Notes under the pieces: model-generated | Told to the model about the DNA's origin: nothing | Database searches by the model: none | What the model saw: the letters and a program-made list of their open reading frames with translations, nothing else | Program-made: the position numbers and the translations under genes | Assembly (NCBI GenBank): GCA_021030905.1 | Contig: JAGFMI010000024.1 | Location: 372,001 to 436,000 of the forward strand | DNA length: 64,000 nucleotides | Source: Pyrenula massariospora | Lineage: Eukaryota > Ascomycota > Eurotiomycetes > Pyrenulales > Pyrenulaceae | Reading direction: 5' to 3' | Shown: positions 22,704 to 34,544 of the stretch, in pieces | Layout of the letters: the number at the start of each line of letters is the position of its first letter | Position numbering within the stretch: the first letter of the stretch is position 1

Positions 22704-23539
22704 TGTGGAAATTAGATTTTCAACAGACGGCCTCAGCTGCCTTACAAACTCATGCTCACATAAGAAGATCTCGAAAGCTCCTTATAAGAACCATCAGGCA
22801 GCTCCTTCCAGGTCTCCAGCGATACAAATACTCGGGTCAGCCGTCTGGCTTCACAATGGCTCGAGATCATGTCGACGGTGGTAGAAATCGCTCAACGGTC
22901 GCCAGCAACTTTGGTGGCTGGGGGTCAGCACGGCTCTGAATTGTGCCATCGGTCGTGTCAGGAACGATAATCAAACCTTTTCTACCACCAGGATCCATCT
23001 GTCTCAATGCGTAAACCGGTGTCTGGGTGAAACGTCTTGATGAGCGTGTCACGGCTAAACATCAGCAGATCAGATGGTCGCACAAAGGATTTTGAAGGCG
23101 TCGACGGGGTCTAATTGTAGAATTCTTCCTCCAGCTCCAACACCGACCGCATAAGTCATATGATATGAGACGTGGAGGCAAAGAGGCAGGCAGCTGTCAG
23201 CAGTTTATTAAACACTCCGCATCAGCACGGCAAGCCATAGGACGCTCGCGGCAATGTTTCAAGTAGCAATGCGCCCTTCGCTACTGTCTGTGCGAACTAT
23301 CATCAATCTTAAAGTTCCAATGATGCTGACGCCGCTGAGAGGAAAGGTGGCCGCCGAAGCAACGGGGAAACGGGAGCAGAGGCGGTGAAAAGCTGCGCCA
23401 GAGGCTGCTGTTTTCGGCGGGATTATCGATAACCTTAACACGCCCCACCTGTGATTGAAAAATCCCTCCTGCAAATATTGTCATCACAGTAGCTTTTTGC
23501 AATGACGAGATCGTCCAATTGTACCCTTCAAGATTTTCA
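22704..23539. promoter_or_regulatory. Divergent promoter region of chitinase and MTD1
   Basis: About 0.84 kb between the two divergent start codons. Minus-strand frames at 23259-23628 partly overlap MTD1 exon 1 and are shadows. No specific operator could be identified. Confidence 0.5.
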
Positions 23540-24678
23540 ATGGCGGCTGCATCTTGCAAGGTGGTCCTTGCAGGTACGGTTGCCAGGAGCCTCCTCGCCG
23601 AAGTCCGCAATGGCCTGACAGTTCTCAACAGGCCTGCTCACCTTGTAGGGATCCTTGCCAACAGTGACCCGGCGGCGAAGCAATACGCAGAATGGACCGA
23701 GAAGACTTGCAACGAAAAGTGAGGGTTTGTCTGGCCATGTCTTTATCGTCTACTTTTAAGCTTTGCTCTTGATACGAAGACTAATGTTGGATATCTAGTG
23801 GCATTCTCTACTCTTTACGAACCGTCCCAAAAGACGGCGTGGAAGAGACCATTCTCGCGGCTAATGCGGACCACGAAGTCAATGGCATTATTGTCTACTA
23901 CCCGATTTTTAATACCCGCCAGGATCAGTACCTCCAGCAGATCGTCGACGTGTCCAAAGACGTCGAGGGTCTTTCACACCAGTACATCTTCAACATGTAC
24001 CAGAACATTCGTTTCCTAGACCCTGAGACCCAGCTGCAAAAGTCCATTCTCCCGTGTACACCGTTGGCGGTGATCAAGATCTTGGAATACTTGCAGATCT
24101 ACAACACCATCCTCCCGTATGGAAATCGGCTGCACGGGCACAGGATCTGCGTGGTGAATCGGAGTGAGGTGGTGGGGCGACCATTGGCAGCGCTACTTGC
24201 GAATGATGGAGCGTCAGTGTATAGTGTCGACCTGGACGGGGTGCAGCTATTTACTCGAGGGGAGGGTATACGGAAAAGAAAGCATGAGGTTGAGGATTGC
24301 CAAGGCTGGCAATTGAAGGACTGTGTTCCGTTATGTGACGTGGTGGTCACCGGCGTACCAGGAGACACATTCAAGTTTCCTTGTGAAATCTTGAGAGAGG
24401 GGGCGGTGTGCATAAACTTTTCCACAGAAAAGGTAAGTCGTCATTGAAGCTTTTGAGCCGTCGAGCTGAGATTGGTAAATCAGAACTTTGGACCAGACGT
24501 CAAAGAGAAAGCTTCCATCTATGTTCCAGCGATTGGCAAGGTCACTATCGTGGTGCTTCTGAGAAACCTTTTACGCATCGTGCAGAATCGCTCAGCAGGG
24601 GCTACGGAGGCGGCGGCTACCGGAATCAAGAAGCACGAGACAATAGAGGCGGCCACTACGACAAAGAATCGAGCATAG
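23540..24678 (+). CDS. MTD1: Methylenetetrahydrofolate dehydrogenase (NAD+)
   Basis: Exons are 23540-23718, 23799-24432 and 24484-24678, giving 335 aa. The introns (80 and 51 nt) have GTGAGG and GTAAGT donors and keep the frame. The protein matches fungal Mtd1 throughout: SCKV at the start, YYPIFNTRQDQYLQQIVD, DVEGLSH, SILPCTP, VVNRSEVVGRPLAALLANDGA (dinucleotide and substrate site), TGVPGD and YVPAIGKVT. It oxidises 5,10-methylene-THF in the cytoplasm using NAD+ as part of one-carbon metabolism and purine supply. The C-terminal 30 residues are an Ala/Thr/Lys-rich extension beyond the conserved core. It is divergent from the chitinase gene. Confidence 0.96.
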
Positions 24679-25872
24679 TACCAGCTTATTCGGATTCAGG
24701 CTCGCTACGCTTGTATACACCGGGCAAGTGCTCCGGGCGATTTGTGGAGCTTGCGGGTGTTTTTGCTTTGGTGGTCTTTCGTCTACGATCGAACGATGAA
24801 TGCCTCTTAAAACTTTCTTCGCTACGGCGTCCGTATCAGTGCCTTCCAGGTTCTAATATGACGTGAGCAAAAGCCGACGCTTGCGGCTGCTTGGATAGTC
24901 ACCCGTAGTTCATCGCTCAATGCGGTTGCTGAAAGCGCTGGTTGCCTGGGATGGCAGACCGTCGTCAACAGTCATGGCAAAATATAGCTCTAATATCGTC
25001 CCGTGATCGCCATTACTTCACGATGTGAGGGAGCCGAGGAAAGACTCAACCAAGCTCTTGAAGATGGCCGTCCATGTTCCTGGCTAACCGCCTCGCTTCC
25101 CCACGCCTGGGACAAGGTTTATGCGAGAGATCGATAGATCGGGAAAGGATCGACTATCGACGCCACCATACCGGGTTCCTGCATCGCACCCCCGACAAAT
25201 TGATCGAGCCGACTGTTTACCTTTCTTCACTTCATCCATTTGTAGCCTTTTGCTTCTCCTTCTGGCGAGCCACCATCTTATCATCCCTCGCTCAAACCAC
25301 GTGGGACGCGTTGGTGCTACCGAAGACGCAGTCGAGATCACAAACAAGCGTCCTTCCGTGCCCAGGGGCATGGCTTCGGCGCGTTCGTCACCCTTCTAAA
25401 CATCACCAACTCGTATTTTTCAGGTCAATCTACGGAGGTTGTCTAAACAACTGAGAACGTCTACCACGAAGGAATTACCTGTTTCCCCAAGTTCTAAACG
25501 AAGCAGTGAAGTTCTGAGCTGGAAGACTTCCCAACATTGCCTCCGAGGAAAAATCTTTATCAAGGCTAGTATGTTCCTTGTCTCCCTAGCCTGACCGGAA
25601 TCCCAGATATGATCATCTCATGGCACGGCTTGTAAACCCTGGCAGCAGTATACCCCGGTCTCGGGTCTAGCAAAATATTGCTTCGACGGCATGCATCTCT
25701 ACAAGCCACACGACGTAAAGGTAGGCAGCGAGGTCAAGCTTCAATTCTTGAAGATGAAATACAAATAGAGTGTTCACCCCCGCAAAAGATGTTGTGTTCG
25801 GCGTGTAATCGTTTGTCTCTTTCATATCTAGACATACATAGACGCGTTTGTCCGTCAGTCTGTCATTCCAAT
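24679..25872. other. Intergenic, nothing recognised
   Basis: About 1.2 kb. Overlapping frames near 25074-25454 on both strands are mutually exclusive and without family resemblance. The last part is the promoter of the mucin-like gene. Confidence 0.45.
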
Positions 25873-27767
25873 ATGTTATCGCTTGTTCTAGCATTAGCCA
25901 CTCTTTCCTCTCTTACGTCTGCCACGAGCCCAGTGCCTGGTTGCAATGAAGACAATGCTCTCCGTGGCCTAGAGGGAGCGAGCACTTCCACCCCTCCTAG
26001 CTCTGAATTCTGCTCCGGCTACGTTGTTCCACCAGCCAGCACATACACTATTTCAACCGTCACCCTCACGCTGGACACGACAGTTACGACAGTTACGACC
26101 ACACTTGGACCAAGCTCGGTCAGCACCTATGTAGAAACAATTACCTCAACGATTGAGGATGACGAGTACACGACCGTTGGAGAAACGACGACCACGACTG
26201 AGACGCCAGTAATTACTTCTACGATTACGGAATATTCGACCACCACATTCACTCAAGTTCAAACTCAATATCCCGAGACGACCATTGTAGTCACCGAGAC
26301 GGGGGTAGATTCTTCAATCTCGACGCAGGTCGTCAACCCTACCAGGTAAGAACAGCTTAGATGTGAGTAGAGATAAGCTGCTAATAATATTCAAGTACGA
26401 CCACTGTCACCTCTCAATACTCTTCGACTGTCTATATTACACCAACAAGGTGAGAAGAGCTTCATTATTTCACCTTCCTTTCTCTCTTAATATCGGAGTC
26501 TGACCATTGTTACAGCACCTCGACCGTCTCATCGTGCTCGATTTCCACCTGCTCCGTCTACACCACTTTACCAACGACTATCAAGAGCACCTCGACGGCC
26601 ACAAAATGGCAATCCATTACCACCTGCAAGAACAAGCGTGATCTCAGTCCGCGGCAGACGGATTCAGTACCTTCTTATATCTCCAGCTTCCCAGCCTCTC
26701 GGATCTCCAGCGCTTGCTCCTGCCTGCTCGCTTCCACAACTGCAAGCGATGCCACCACGGTAACCGAGTACTATGATATCACGGCCGTGTCGAGCCTCAG
26801 CACAACCTTCATAAGCACCTCGACTGCCCCTGTTTCAACCGTCTACACCACCACAACCGTCATAAGCACGATCACGCAATACGGCACCGATACCGCCACC
26901 GCCGAGCCCTCAACCTCATACACGACAACAACAGTTGGAGCCGCCACCACCGAATCCGACGAGACAACCGCCCCTCCCTCCAGCATCTACACAATTCAAA
27001 AGACCACTGCTAGCCTGTACAGCACTACCACCCTCACCGGGTCCCCCAGCATCAGCACAACCACACTCACCTCCCTCCGCACCGTCACCCAGACCGCCCC
27101 CGCCACAACCCTCACCACCACCGCCCCCTGCCCCTCCGCCAAACCCACCACAACAACCCTAACAACCTACAAACCAACCATCACATCCTGCGGCGGCACC
27201 ACAACCACAACCCTAACCAGCACCCTCACCACCCCCTGCTCCACCACCCTCAAAACCAGCACCTCCTCCGCCCCGCCGCCAAAATGCACCTGCACCTCCC
27301 CCCTCCAGCAACCCTCCTTCGAGTCCCCCGGCCCCTGGTACGCCGACCCCGCCAACCCCGCCGGCGTCACCATCAAGCGCTCCCCCGCCCTCCCCGGCGG
27401 CTTCGCCCCGCACAGCGGCACGCAGATGCTGTACGCGTACTTCCCGTCGAGCTGCCCCGCGGAGCACGGCGCGGGCGCGTTCCAGGATGTTACCGTGTGT
27501 CCGGGCGCGAGTTATAGTCTGAGTTGTTGGGTGAGGAGGGTGAGTAGCGTGAGCGGGTGTGGGGTGGGGTTTAGCGTGGATGGGGTGGGGGTGCAGAGCA
27601 GTGTGGAGTGGCGGGGGACGGGGTGGAGTTTGGCGCAGGGGACGTACAAGGCGGGGGCGGGGAAGGCGGGGGTGAGGTTTGAGATCGAGGTCAAGTGTGC
27701 GGGGGGCAATTGGAATGGGTGTCGGGAGTTGTTTGTGGATGATTGTAGTTTGACGTTGCAGAGCTAA
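25873..27767 (+). CDS. Mucin-like secreted surface protein with Cys-containing C-terminal domain
   Basis: Exons are 25873-26345, 26396-26449 and 26516-27767 (592 aa). The two introns (50 and 66 nt) have GTAAGA and GTGAGA donors. A signal peptide (1-17) is followed by a C..DN.LR...FC block common at the start of fungal secreted proteins. A very Thr/Ser-rich region runs to about residue 430, with repeated TVYTT/TTVT units and a KR site (possible Kex2 cleavage) near 200. The last 155 residues form a compact domain with several Cys and many Gly and Trp, looking like a beta-sandwich carbohydrate-binding fold. It is probably a heavily O-mannosylated wall or adhesion protein; ligand unknown. Its wobble bases flip from C to G near 27480. 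Confidence 0.8.
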
Positions 27768-29317
27768 GTTGGGTGGTGGGGAGGACGGGGGGAGGGGAGA
27801 GGTTGGTGGAGGTGGATAGGTAGTTTTAGGTCTGTGAAATTGATTGAGTTTATGTTGTGCGGCGCGTTTTGAATGATACCGTTGTGTCTGTATGAGTCCT
27901 GGTTTGTGGAAAGGTGGTGCCCGGATAGGAAGCCTGAGGACCAGCAGACTGACGCTCTTACGTTAGATGTAGACGTGTGTTAAACCGATCTCCTGTGAAA
28001 CTCGCAGTCACGGTACGTGACTATTGAAGCTGCGATCCCTGATTGGTCCATAATTTGGCAAGATAGGTGAGAGATATGACGGGACAGCGTTGAAAGCTTA
28101 CTGAGGATTTCAGAACAGAAGGGAAAGTATAGATGTAATGGCAGCAGAAGAAATGTGCCTACCTTAGGCTCTGATCAACGGCCGACGCCGTTCATAGAGG
28201 CGTCAAGCCAAACCTTTCAGCTGAGTGTATATGTACAGTACTCACCCACCTTTTTAAATTTCTCTATTTGATGGGACCAAATATCTTCTACGGGGCTACG
28301 CAACTGACAGGCCGTTCTCTGACTGCCTCTCCCACAGCCGTGACAGAGGCCACAAGAAATACCGAAATTTTCATTAGGTTTTTGGCACAACTGCTAGTGA
28401 CAGAACTTGTTGCTGAAGCCCAGATGCTCTGTCTCACCGTGGTCGCATTAGTAGCTGTGAGCCTCCTGCCGATCGTTGTGAGCGGTGCATACTAGACGTT
28501 CTGTCTGTGAAACTAATCACGTTGGGGATATGCCTTCGGCATATTGTTGTGAGAGGATTCTGTGGTCGAGAACCCATGAAAAGCTCGATAGAGTAGCCCA
28601 TAAGAGTGTCGACAGTCGTAGTAATGGGGTAGATATGTGGAGGATTTGCAGACAGAAGCGAAGTCTGCCACGTTAAGAGCCTCTCATTGCGTTGTGGTGA
28701 GGACCTCTAGTCTCTTATCCACGAACTACCGTCTTGTGAGGATAATGTTGCTGTCGCGTCGATAGTGCAGTATCAATATTGTTTAGCCAATGGCGACTCT
28801 GTAGTCTTCACGACTGTCAGTGAACCAAACAGAGTATGACCGGTCAGAGAGGTTTCAACACATCAATGTTGGGACGAGAGGGAACAGATGCTGGACTGGT
28901 TATGATATCCTCTGGGAATTGTATTGTATAAGAGCGAAGAGATCAAAATTTTGTGTCGCGTGACTGAATCCGATCAACGTGAAAACCGCGAAAATAGCTC
29001 GGAGTGGAATGCATCGAGATCAAGACGTAATTAATTGGGTGAGATAAGCCAAGGACCTTGATAGGAAATTTAGGTAAGTCGCGAATCGATGTGTTGACAT
29101 TCTGCATTCCTCAATTTCCCCGGAGTACATAGCCAGCTTCTCTCCACCACAGAAATCAGATGCCCGCCACCGTCTTCGTCGGCATCATCGACCATTGCAT
29201 TTGCAGTGTCATCTGCGTCCTCTCGTTTCGAAAGCAACACGACAGAATTGATATCTCATCTAGCGAGTATCCAATAAGTCGGCTCTCGAGTTTGTTGAAG
29301 ACTCGTACTTTGCACGC
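27768..29317. other. Intergenic, nothing recognised
   Basis: About 1.5 kb. A 75-codon plus frame at 28268-28495 has a hydrophobic end but no other support. No RNA gene or repeat seen. Confidence 0.45.
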
Positions 29318-30089
29318 ATGCATCTTTTTGCCGCGGTTGCGGCGAGCACCGCCTTTTTTTCCGGAGGATTAGCTCAAAAGCTCTTCTTCACAGATTGGCC
29401 TCGTGCTGCCACAGCGAACAACGCATACGAGATCACCTGGACGGGCGGTAACGGCTCGGTAGGTTCAGTATGCGAAGATTTTGAATCTCGACGTTGACCC
29501 CATTCTCCCTAGCCAGTAACGATTAAACTACTCGCGGGTAGTACGATCGATTTGCGGGAACTCAGCACGATAACAAGTATGTGGTCATGGAGATTTCTAG
29601 CGGCAGGAATTGACGTCTTTTCTCAGCAACTGGCTCCAATCATGTCTTCACCTGGCTGGTGCCACCTACCGCTCCTGTTGGAATCAACTTTGCGCTGAGT
29701 ATTGGAGATAGCGATCCAAATAACTTGAACTGTAAGTTGTCATCGTCTATGTGGATGATTGTGATCTGTCAGTTAATTCCAAGTTAGACATTGGTGGAAT
29801 CAGCTTGAGTGGAGGAACAGGCACGATCGTGACCAGTGTAGTACCAGTACTGAACAATTCCAGCAGCTCCATACCTTTGAGCACTGCCGCCTCCGTAACT
29901 GGATATCCAATAATGCGTAACACGACCTTTTGCCCTGGTAGCTCACCTCCAACCTTGGCGCCACCTATCGCGACCGCTCCGCCTATGGCACCGACCACGA
30001 CGCCGCCTGCCGAGAGTGGTGCTATCAGCCTCTTCCGACCTTTCAAATTTATCTTAATCCTATCGAGCATATTTGTGTTTTGGCGATAA
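29318..30089 (+). CDS. Kre9/Knh1-like GPI-anchored surface protein
   Basis: Exons are 29318-29458, 29513-29576, 29627-29731 and 29773-30089, giving 208 aa. Introns are 54, 50 and 41 nt, with the last unusually short. A signal peptide (1-19) is followed by the Kre9/Knh1 N-terminal beta-sandwich pattern (YEITWTGG, PVTIKLL, HVFTWLVP, FALSIGDSD). A Ser/Thr/Pro-rich stalk then leads to a C-terminal hydrophobic tail after Ser-Gly-Ala, as in GPI-anchor signals. Family members sit on the plasma membrane or wall and are linked to beta-1,6-glucan or wall integrity. The gene follows the mucin-like gene on the same strand, so both products would be surface-exposed. Confidence 0.83.
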
Positions 30090-30871
30090 TCGAGGTTGGC
30101 AACTGCGGGATCAAGCGGAAGCGGAAGTCAAGATGATATGGAACACGCTAGCTGATTCTTCATCTCATAATGTTTTCAATTGAATGTATGCGTCAAGATA
30201 TCAATGGTGTTGAACTGTAATGCTTCGACGAGGTTGACTGGCCATGATTGGCTTTTTGTGGTGTAATTTTCGGACAGGGATAAAGGCTTTGGAATACTGT
30301 CTTGACCAAAGATAGCCTGACCACGTAATTTTGAACGACTTGGATGTCCCTTCTAGTTCGATAGACACATTTCATGTATCATTTTGGCTATATCTTCGGG
30401 CCCATTGGTTGTTGGGCACGAATGCGTCAGTGGGAGGGTTGCTAGACGGTGTTTGGCGCAGAGACTTCGAATCCCAGGAGGCCGTCACAGAAAGATCAAC
30501 GCAGCCAAATGGCTATGACAAAGTCTCTGCTGAGGAATGAAAGGAAGGCTCTGTCTCAGCGAAGACAGGGTGAAAAACCTTAAGACATTGAAGTGTACAT
30601 GCCTGTGGATGGTTCTTGGGGTTATTCTTAGAGCGCAGCACATGCGAGGATGTTTGGCGGTTCGCGATCCCACGTAATCCCCGGAGATGATCGTCTCGGG
30701 GGCTTGATTAGCGCTGCCTTGGCTCCCTTTTAAGTGCAGGGCTCGGACCAGTGCGCAGGGGAACCGCGTTGTTGGAGATGTGGATGATGTCTCTGCCAAC
30801 GCTCCGTCCATCTCCGGTCTTTGTTTAAACAATTTGTCGCTCTCGGCAGAGACGCCCCTTGTTCTTGACTG
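30090..30871. other. Intergenic
   Basis: Promoter region of the coiled-coil gene. A 137-codon minus frame (30485-30898) lacks domain and splice partners and runs into exon 1 of the next gene. Rejected as random. Confidence 0.45.
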
Positions 30872-32253
30872 ATGCCTTTGAGAAAGAGTCCAAGCCATTC
30901 CAATGTCGGCCTCTCCCGATCATCCAGCAATTCCCCTGTCATAGCCAGTCCGGTGCGGTTGCAAAGCGTGTTGTGTTTACCTGCAATGGCTGACGATCAC
31001 AGGTTGATACTGCAACCGATTCCACGTCCACCACTACGTCGCCACTTTCACGCCTTAATACTATGAAAACGCGGTCACGGTCTGCATCGGGGTCACCAAG
31101 AGAATTAGTCAAACTACGAGCATGGAAATTGGACACAGTCACTGGTACGTCCTCTGCAGGTAGCCAATACAACCACGCTACATCTCCCCTGCAAGGCTTC
31201 AAAGACGTCTTCAACTCCCAAATTCAAGGCACAACGGCGCTGACATCGTTTCCTATTCCTATAGAATCGCCCAAAATCCCAATGAACAACGTCGAGACAC
31301 ATCTCAACATGGGTTCATTCAGCCCCATTCAGGATCCCGCCTCGCCGGATACCCAGCCTACTACCAACGGTGTCCGCAAATTCTCATATCCAATTCAAGC
31401 ACGGGCAGGTAAGATGCACAAGGCTGCGCGTCAGACCGCATTATCACTGACCTACTATGTTTTAGGGACTCTGTCACCTGTAGAGGCTCCAATTGAACCA
31501 GCAGCCTGGTCTGCAGCCATCGGGCACGCGAGCACTGGCAAATCTGGCCGGGTCATAGAACGTCTGCAGGGGCAGATAGACCAACTGAATCGTGAAAGAA
31601 AGCTAGAGAAAGTTCGAGCCGAAGAGACCGAGAAAGCTAAAGAAGCACTTTCGTCTCGGATTAGTCATTTAGAAGATCGGATCAGCAACTATGAGCAATC
31701 AGTGGAGGCCAATAAACGACAGCTCAAGAGAAAAGATAGGATGATAGAAGAATTACGCGAGGAATTGCGCAAAGAGAAGGTCAGAACAGAGACAGCCGAG
31801 GAACAGGCCCGGATGGCGATTCTGAGCGAGGGCGAGCTGAAGGACTCGGCGAACCGTGCAAATGCAATGGCTGCTCAGAGGTCGCAGGAGTACGATACGC
31901 TCAATCATATTCGCAATCGAGACAACCAAAAGCATCAGACAGACGTGGACAAAGTTCGACAAGGCTTCCAAACGCTTTTACGCCAGCGGGAAGAGGATCA
32001 ACAGTCAGCGAAGAAGCTAGAGATCATTGCCGAGCAGCAACGTCATACCATTGCCAAACTTCAAGAAAACAATCGCAAAGTGGAGACCAACTTCAACAAC
32101 TACAAGGCTGAGATCGACAAAGCAATTTCCACGCTAAGGGAAACGGCTGGTGGGAATGACGGGGCAATCGCGGTCGCCCTGGAGGATGCACAGAATGTCA
32201 TTGGCCAAATGAGATGGGTTATGAATGTACAGCGTGATGTGCATGAGAAATGA
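30872..32253 (+). CDS. SHE3-like coiled-coil protein
   Basis: Exons are 30872-30952, 31003-31408 and 31466-32253, giving 424 aa. The first intron has a CTGAC branch. The second (57 nt, GTAAGA to TTTTAG) is in frame and stop-free, so it hides inside an open frame. The N-terminal 185 residues are Ser/Pro-rich and disordered. From GKSGRVIERLQ (about residue 186) to about 400 the protein is one long Glu/Lys/Arg/Gln coiled coil. This start of the coil is typical of fungal proteins labelled SWI5-dependent HO expression protein 3 (SHE3). In yeast She3 is an adaptor between type V myosin and mRNA; whether the mould protein does this is unknown. A further in-frame intron at 31146-31196 is possible. 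Confidence 0.72.
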
Positions 32254-32525
32254 GATGGGCTGTTCTGCAACGCCTATGGCGCGATCAGTCTTCGATATGA
32301 CATTTATGATTCTGCATGGTTATGTACAGCCTCACGGTGCATCTGGCCTGGATGATATTATACAGCCTTTTTGGCGTTTGGGAAATAGAAGGAACGATAC
32401 CCCTAGTGTTAGCAGCTTTTTGATTGTACACACATATTCTGGGATCTTATCGAGAAGCTGATCTTATCCGTCCAAATTACCCAGCGCCATGTCCTCCTTA
32501 ATGGACGTCGCCGAGATCTAGCGAA

Positions 32526-33648
32526 ATGCTTTCTCCCTTTGAATTATCACAAGAGAAGCAATTTGTGTGCTCAAACTCTCTAGATGCTGAATTGAAAGTC
32601 CGTGATAGATGGGTTGCTTTAATTCCAAGCCGCAAGCCGAGCCGTTGAAATCCTGGTCGCGTCTCGGCAACATGCAGGTCCAGAACATGGCTCCTCCTAA
32701 ACTACTACTGCACTTGCCCTGGATGTGGGAAACATGGGCTAAGCAGCTCACCGACACAAATTGATGAACTTTGGCAACCGCAAGAGGATAGAGCGGTCCA
32801 GTCTAATGTCCAACTAATGCACATGCCCGCGATGTCATCGACTGTTTTGGCACTCGCCCACAGTGGCGCCAAGTTTTATCACCTTGATGGAAGCAAACTT
32901 CTTGATACGTCTCAGAAAAGTCTCTGCTTAACATACGGCGGGGACGGCTGATACCTGTCCAGAAGAACCCGTATCATAGACGTTAGGAACTTCTGTGGAG
33001 CGCTTTTTACTTTTGCTTCTTTTTGGACTTCAATCGAACCTTCAGAATACATTTATCTCGGCTTGGAAGGTATACCACTAAATAGCCTTTTCATGCCATC
33101 AGTGTATCCTTACATTACTCTCAAGACCTCTCCATTCTAGTCTTCGGATATCCCCGGAAGGAAGCTCATGAAAATCCCGGATCTCTCTTCACAACCGAGG
33201 CACTGACGAAACTTGCGATAACGCACCACGCCTTAAGACTGTCGCCGAAGGCGGCTAGAGAATCGAACACTCAAGAGTTGCTTGTTCACTCCTTTGCACC
33301 TTTCTTCGAAGACTTGGGTATCTCACTCTGCTGCGTGTCAAGCGAAAATCAAAGTTAGACCTAAACTACCTAAAATTTGACCTGAAGGCCGTCAGAGCAA
33401 CTTACTCTTCCCGGCTAAAGTTCGAAGCACGTAAAAGCTTTCAATCGATAGCCATCATCAAGGTCTTCCGAATGCTTTTTACTATCACCTTCTCTCTCCT
33501 CGAAGCAGGCTTAGAAGACGGTCGAGTGTTGAAGGATGAGATCTGTACGTTTGCTTTCCGTACCAAAGCCAATCTTCTCCTAATGCTTACAAGAGGCGCT
33601 TTCGGGCTTTATGCAGTCGAACAAGAGCCGTTTAAGACATCTGCATGA
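32526..33648 (+). pseudogene. Decayed gene with two in-frame TGA codons
   Basis: A coding-like frame starts at the ATG at 32526 and runs in one frame to 33069, broken by TGA at 32646-32648 and 32949-32951. Both could derive from CGA by a single C-to-T change. Two plausible introns (33070-33140 and 33318-33397) join it to further open segments ending at TGA 33646-33648. The total would be about 320 codons. It contains a Cys cluster (YYCTCPGCG) and Trp- and Met-rich blocks. I do not recognise the family. No splice choice removes either TGA in phase. The gene is probably dead, or alive only in other strains. Confidence 0.5.
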
Positions 33649-34544
33649 CTTCACATCATCTCAGAAAGTGTTCTAGATTCGTGATTAGGGATTCAGTATC
33701 TCTTTCTACTTGTTGATTAGCTAGTAGGGCTTCTTACGTTCCATTAGAGCGATCTGCTTTCGCTACCCTTCCACTCTGGGCGACGCTTCAAATTCGCTCT
33801 CTTTGCACTGGCATTTCCCAGCTAACTTAAGTCCCATTTAACAACAGTGGGAGATAGGTTTTTCTAAACCCTGAGAGCAATGGTTTTACGGCACATGGCG
33901 ATTATACTGTCTAAAAAGGTCAAGATCACGTATAGTCCTCTCCTCACCTTAATCGCCTTTTCACGAGTCTTGCTCCACCGGCCATTGGGACGTGAAGGCA
34001 TCAAAGATCACCTCAATAAGTGTGTCAAAGGAGGCTTCGAAGTTACCCAGTCGCTTTCGACTGTCTACCAGATTCGTCTGAGAAAAATCACTATCCGTTA
34101 GGTCTAGACCATAGACGCGTTGCAGCGGGTCACTTTAAAGGGTGAAGCGGTCAGTTCCTTCCGGGGTGTGGAGTTTTCTGCCATCTTCTCCCTGTTTCTG
34201 GACTCCACCTATGTTGTTGTGCATTATTCAAAACGTTTTGTGATTCACAGCAGAGCGCAAGAACTCAACTCACATGCCTAGTGACTGTGGGGCGGATCTG
34301 TTCATCACATTCAAGCCTCGATGAATGAGTGAAATCACGGTGCGGAACACAAGAGGGGGCTATTCTTAATTACCAGCCCCGTGGCTGGTCGGTGCCATTT
34401 GTGCCGGTCGCGCCTTCCTTGAATGCCTTCACCGTTCGGAAACCGCGACCTAGTCTTCATCACCTAAAACCTTTTCTTATATATCTACCGATATTCCTAT
34501 ACACATCTCCGCTTCATCAATCTCTCTCCAACAAATCCGCGACC
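33649..34544. other. Intergenic and upstream region
   Basis: The frame of the next gene is open from 34329, but its first ATG in good context is at 34545, so 34329-34544 is taken as leader. A 73-codon plus frame at 33880-34101 is not supported. Confidence 0.45.

Noticed and set aside
23259-23628. Minus-strand frames of 71 and 115 codons upstream of and over MTD1 exon 1
   Set aside because: They overlap a firmly supported exon on the other strand and show no domain.
26935-27517. Several low-complexity Pro-, Gly- or Arg-rich frames over the mucin-like exon
   Set aside because: They arise from the Thr-rich (ACC) codon repeats and the C-to-G switch. Only one frame has a signal peptide and the terminal domain.
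32646-32951. TGA codons as selenocysteine sites
   Set aside because: Filamentous ascomycetes are not known to have the selenocysteine machinery, and no Sec-type family or SECIS-like hairpin is evident.
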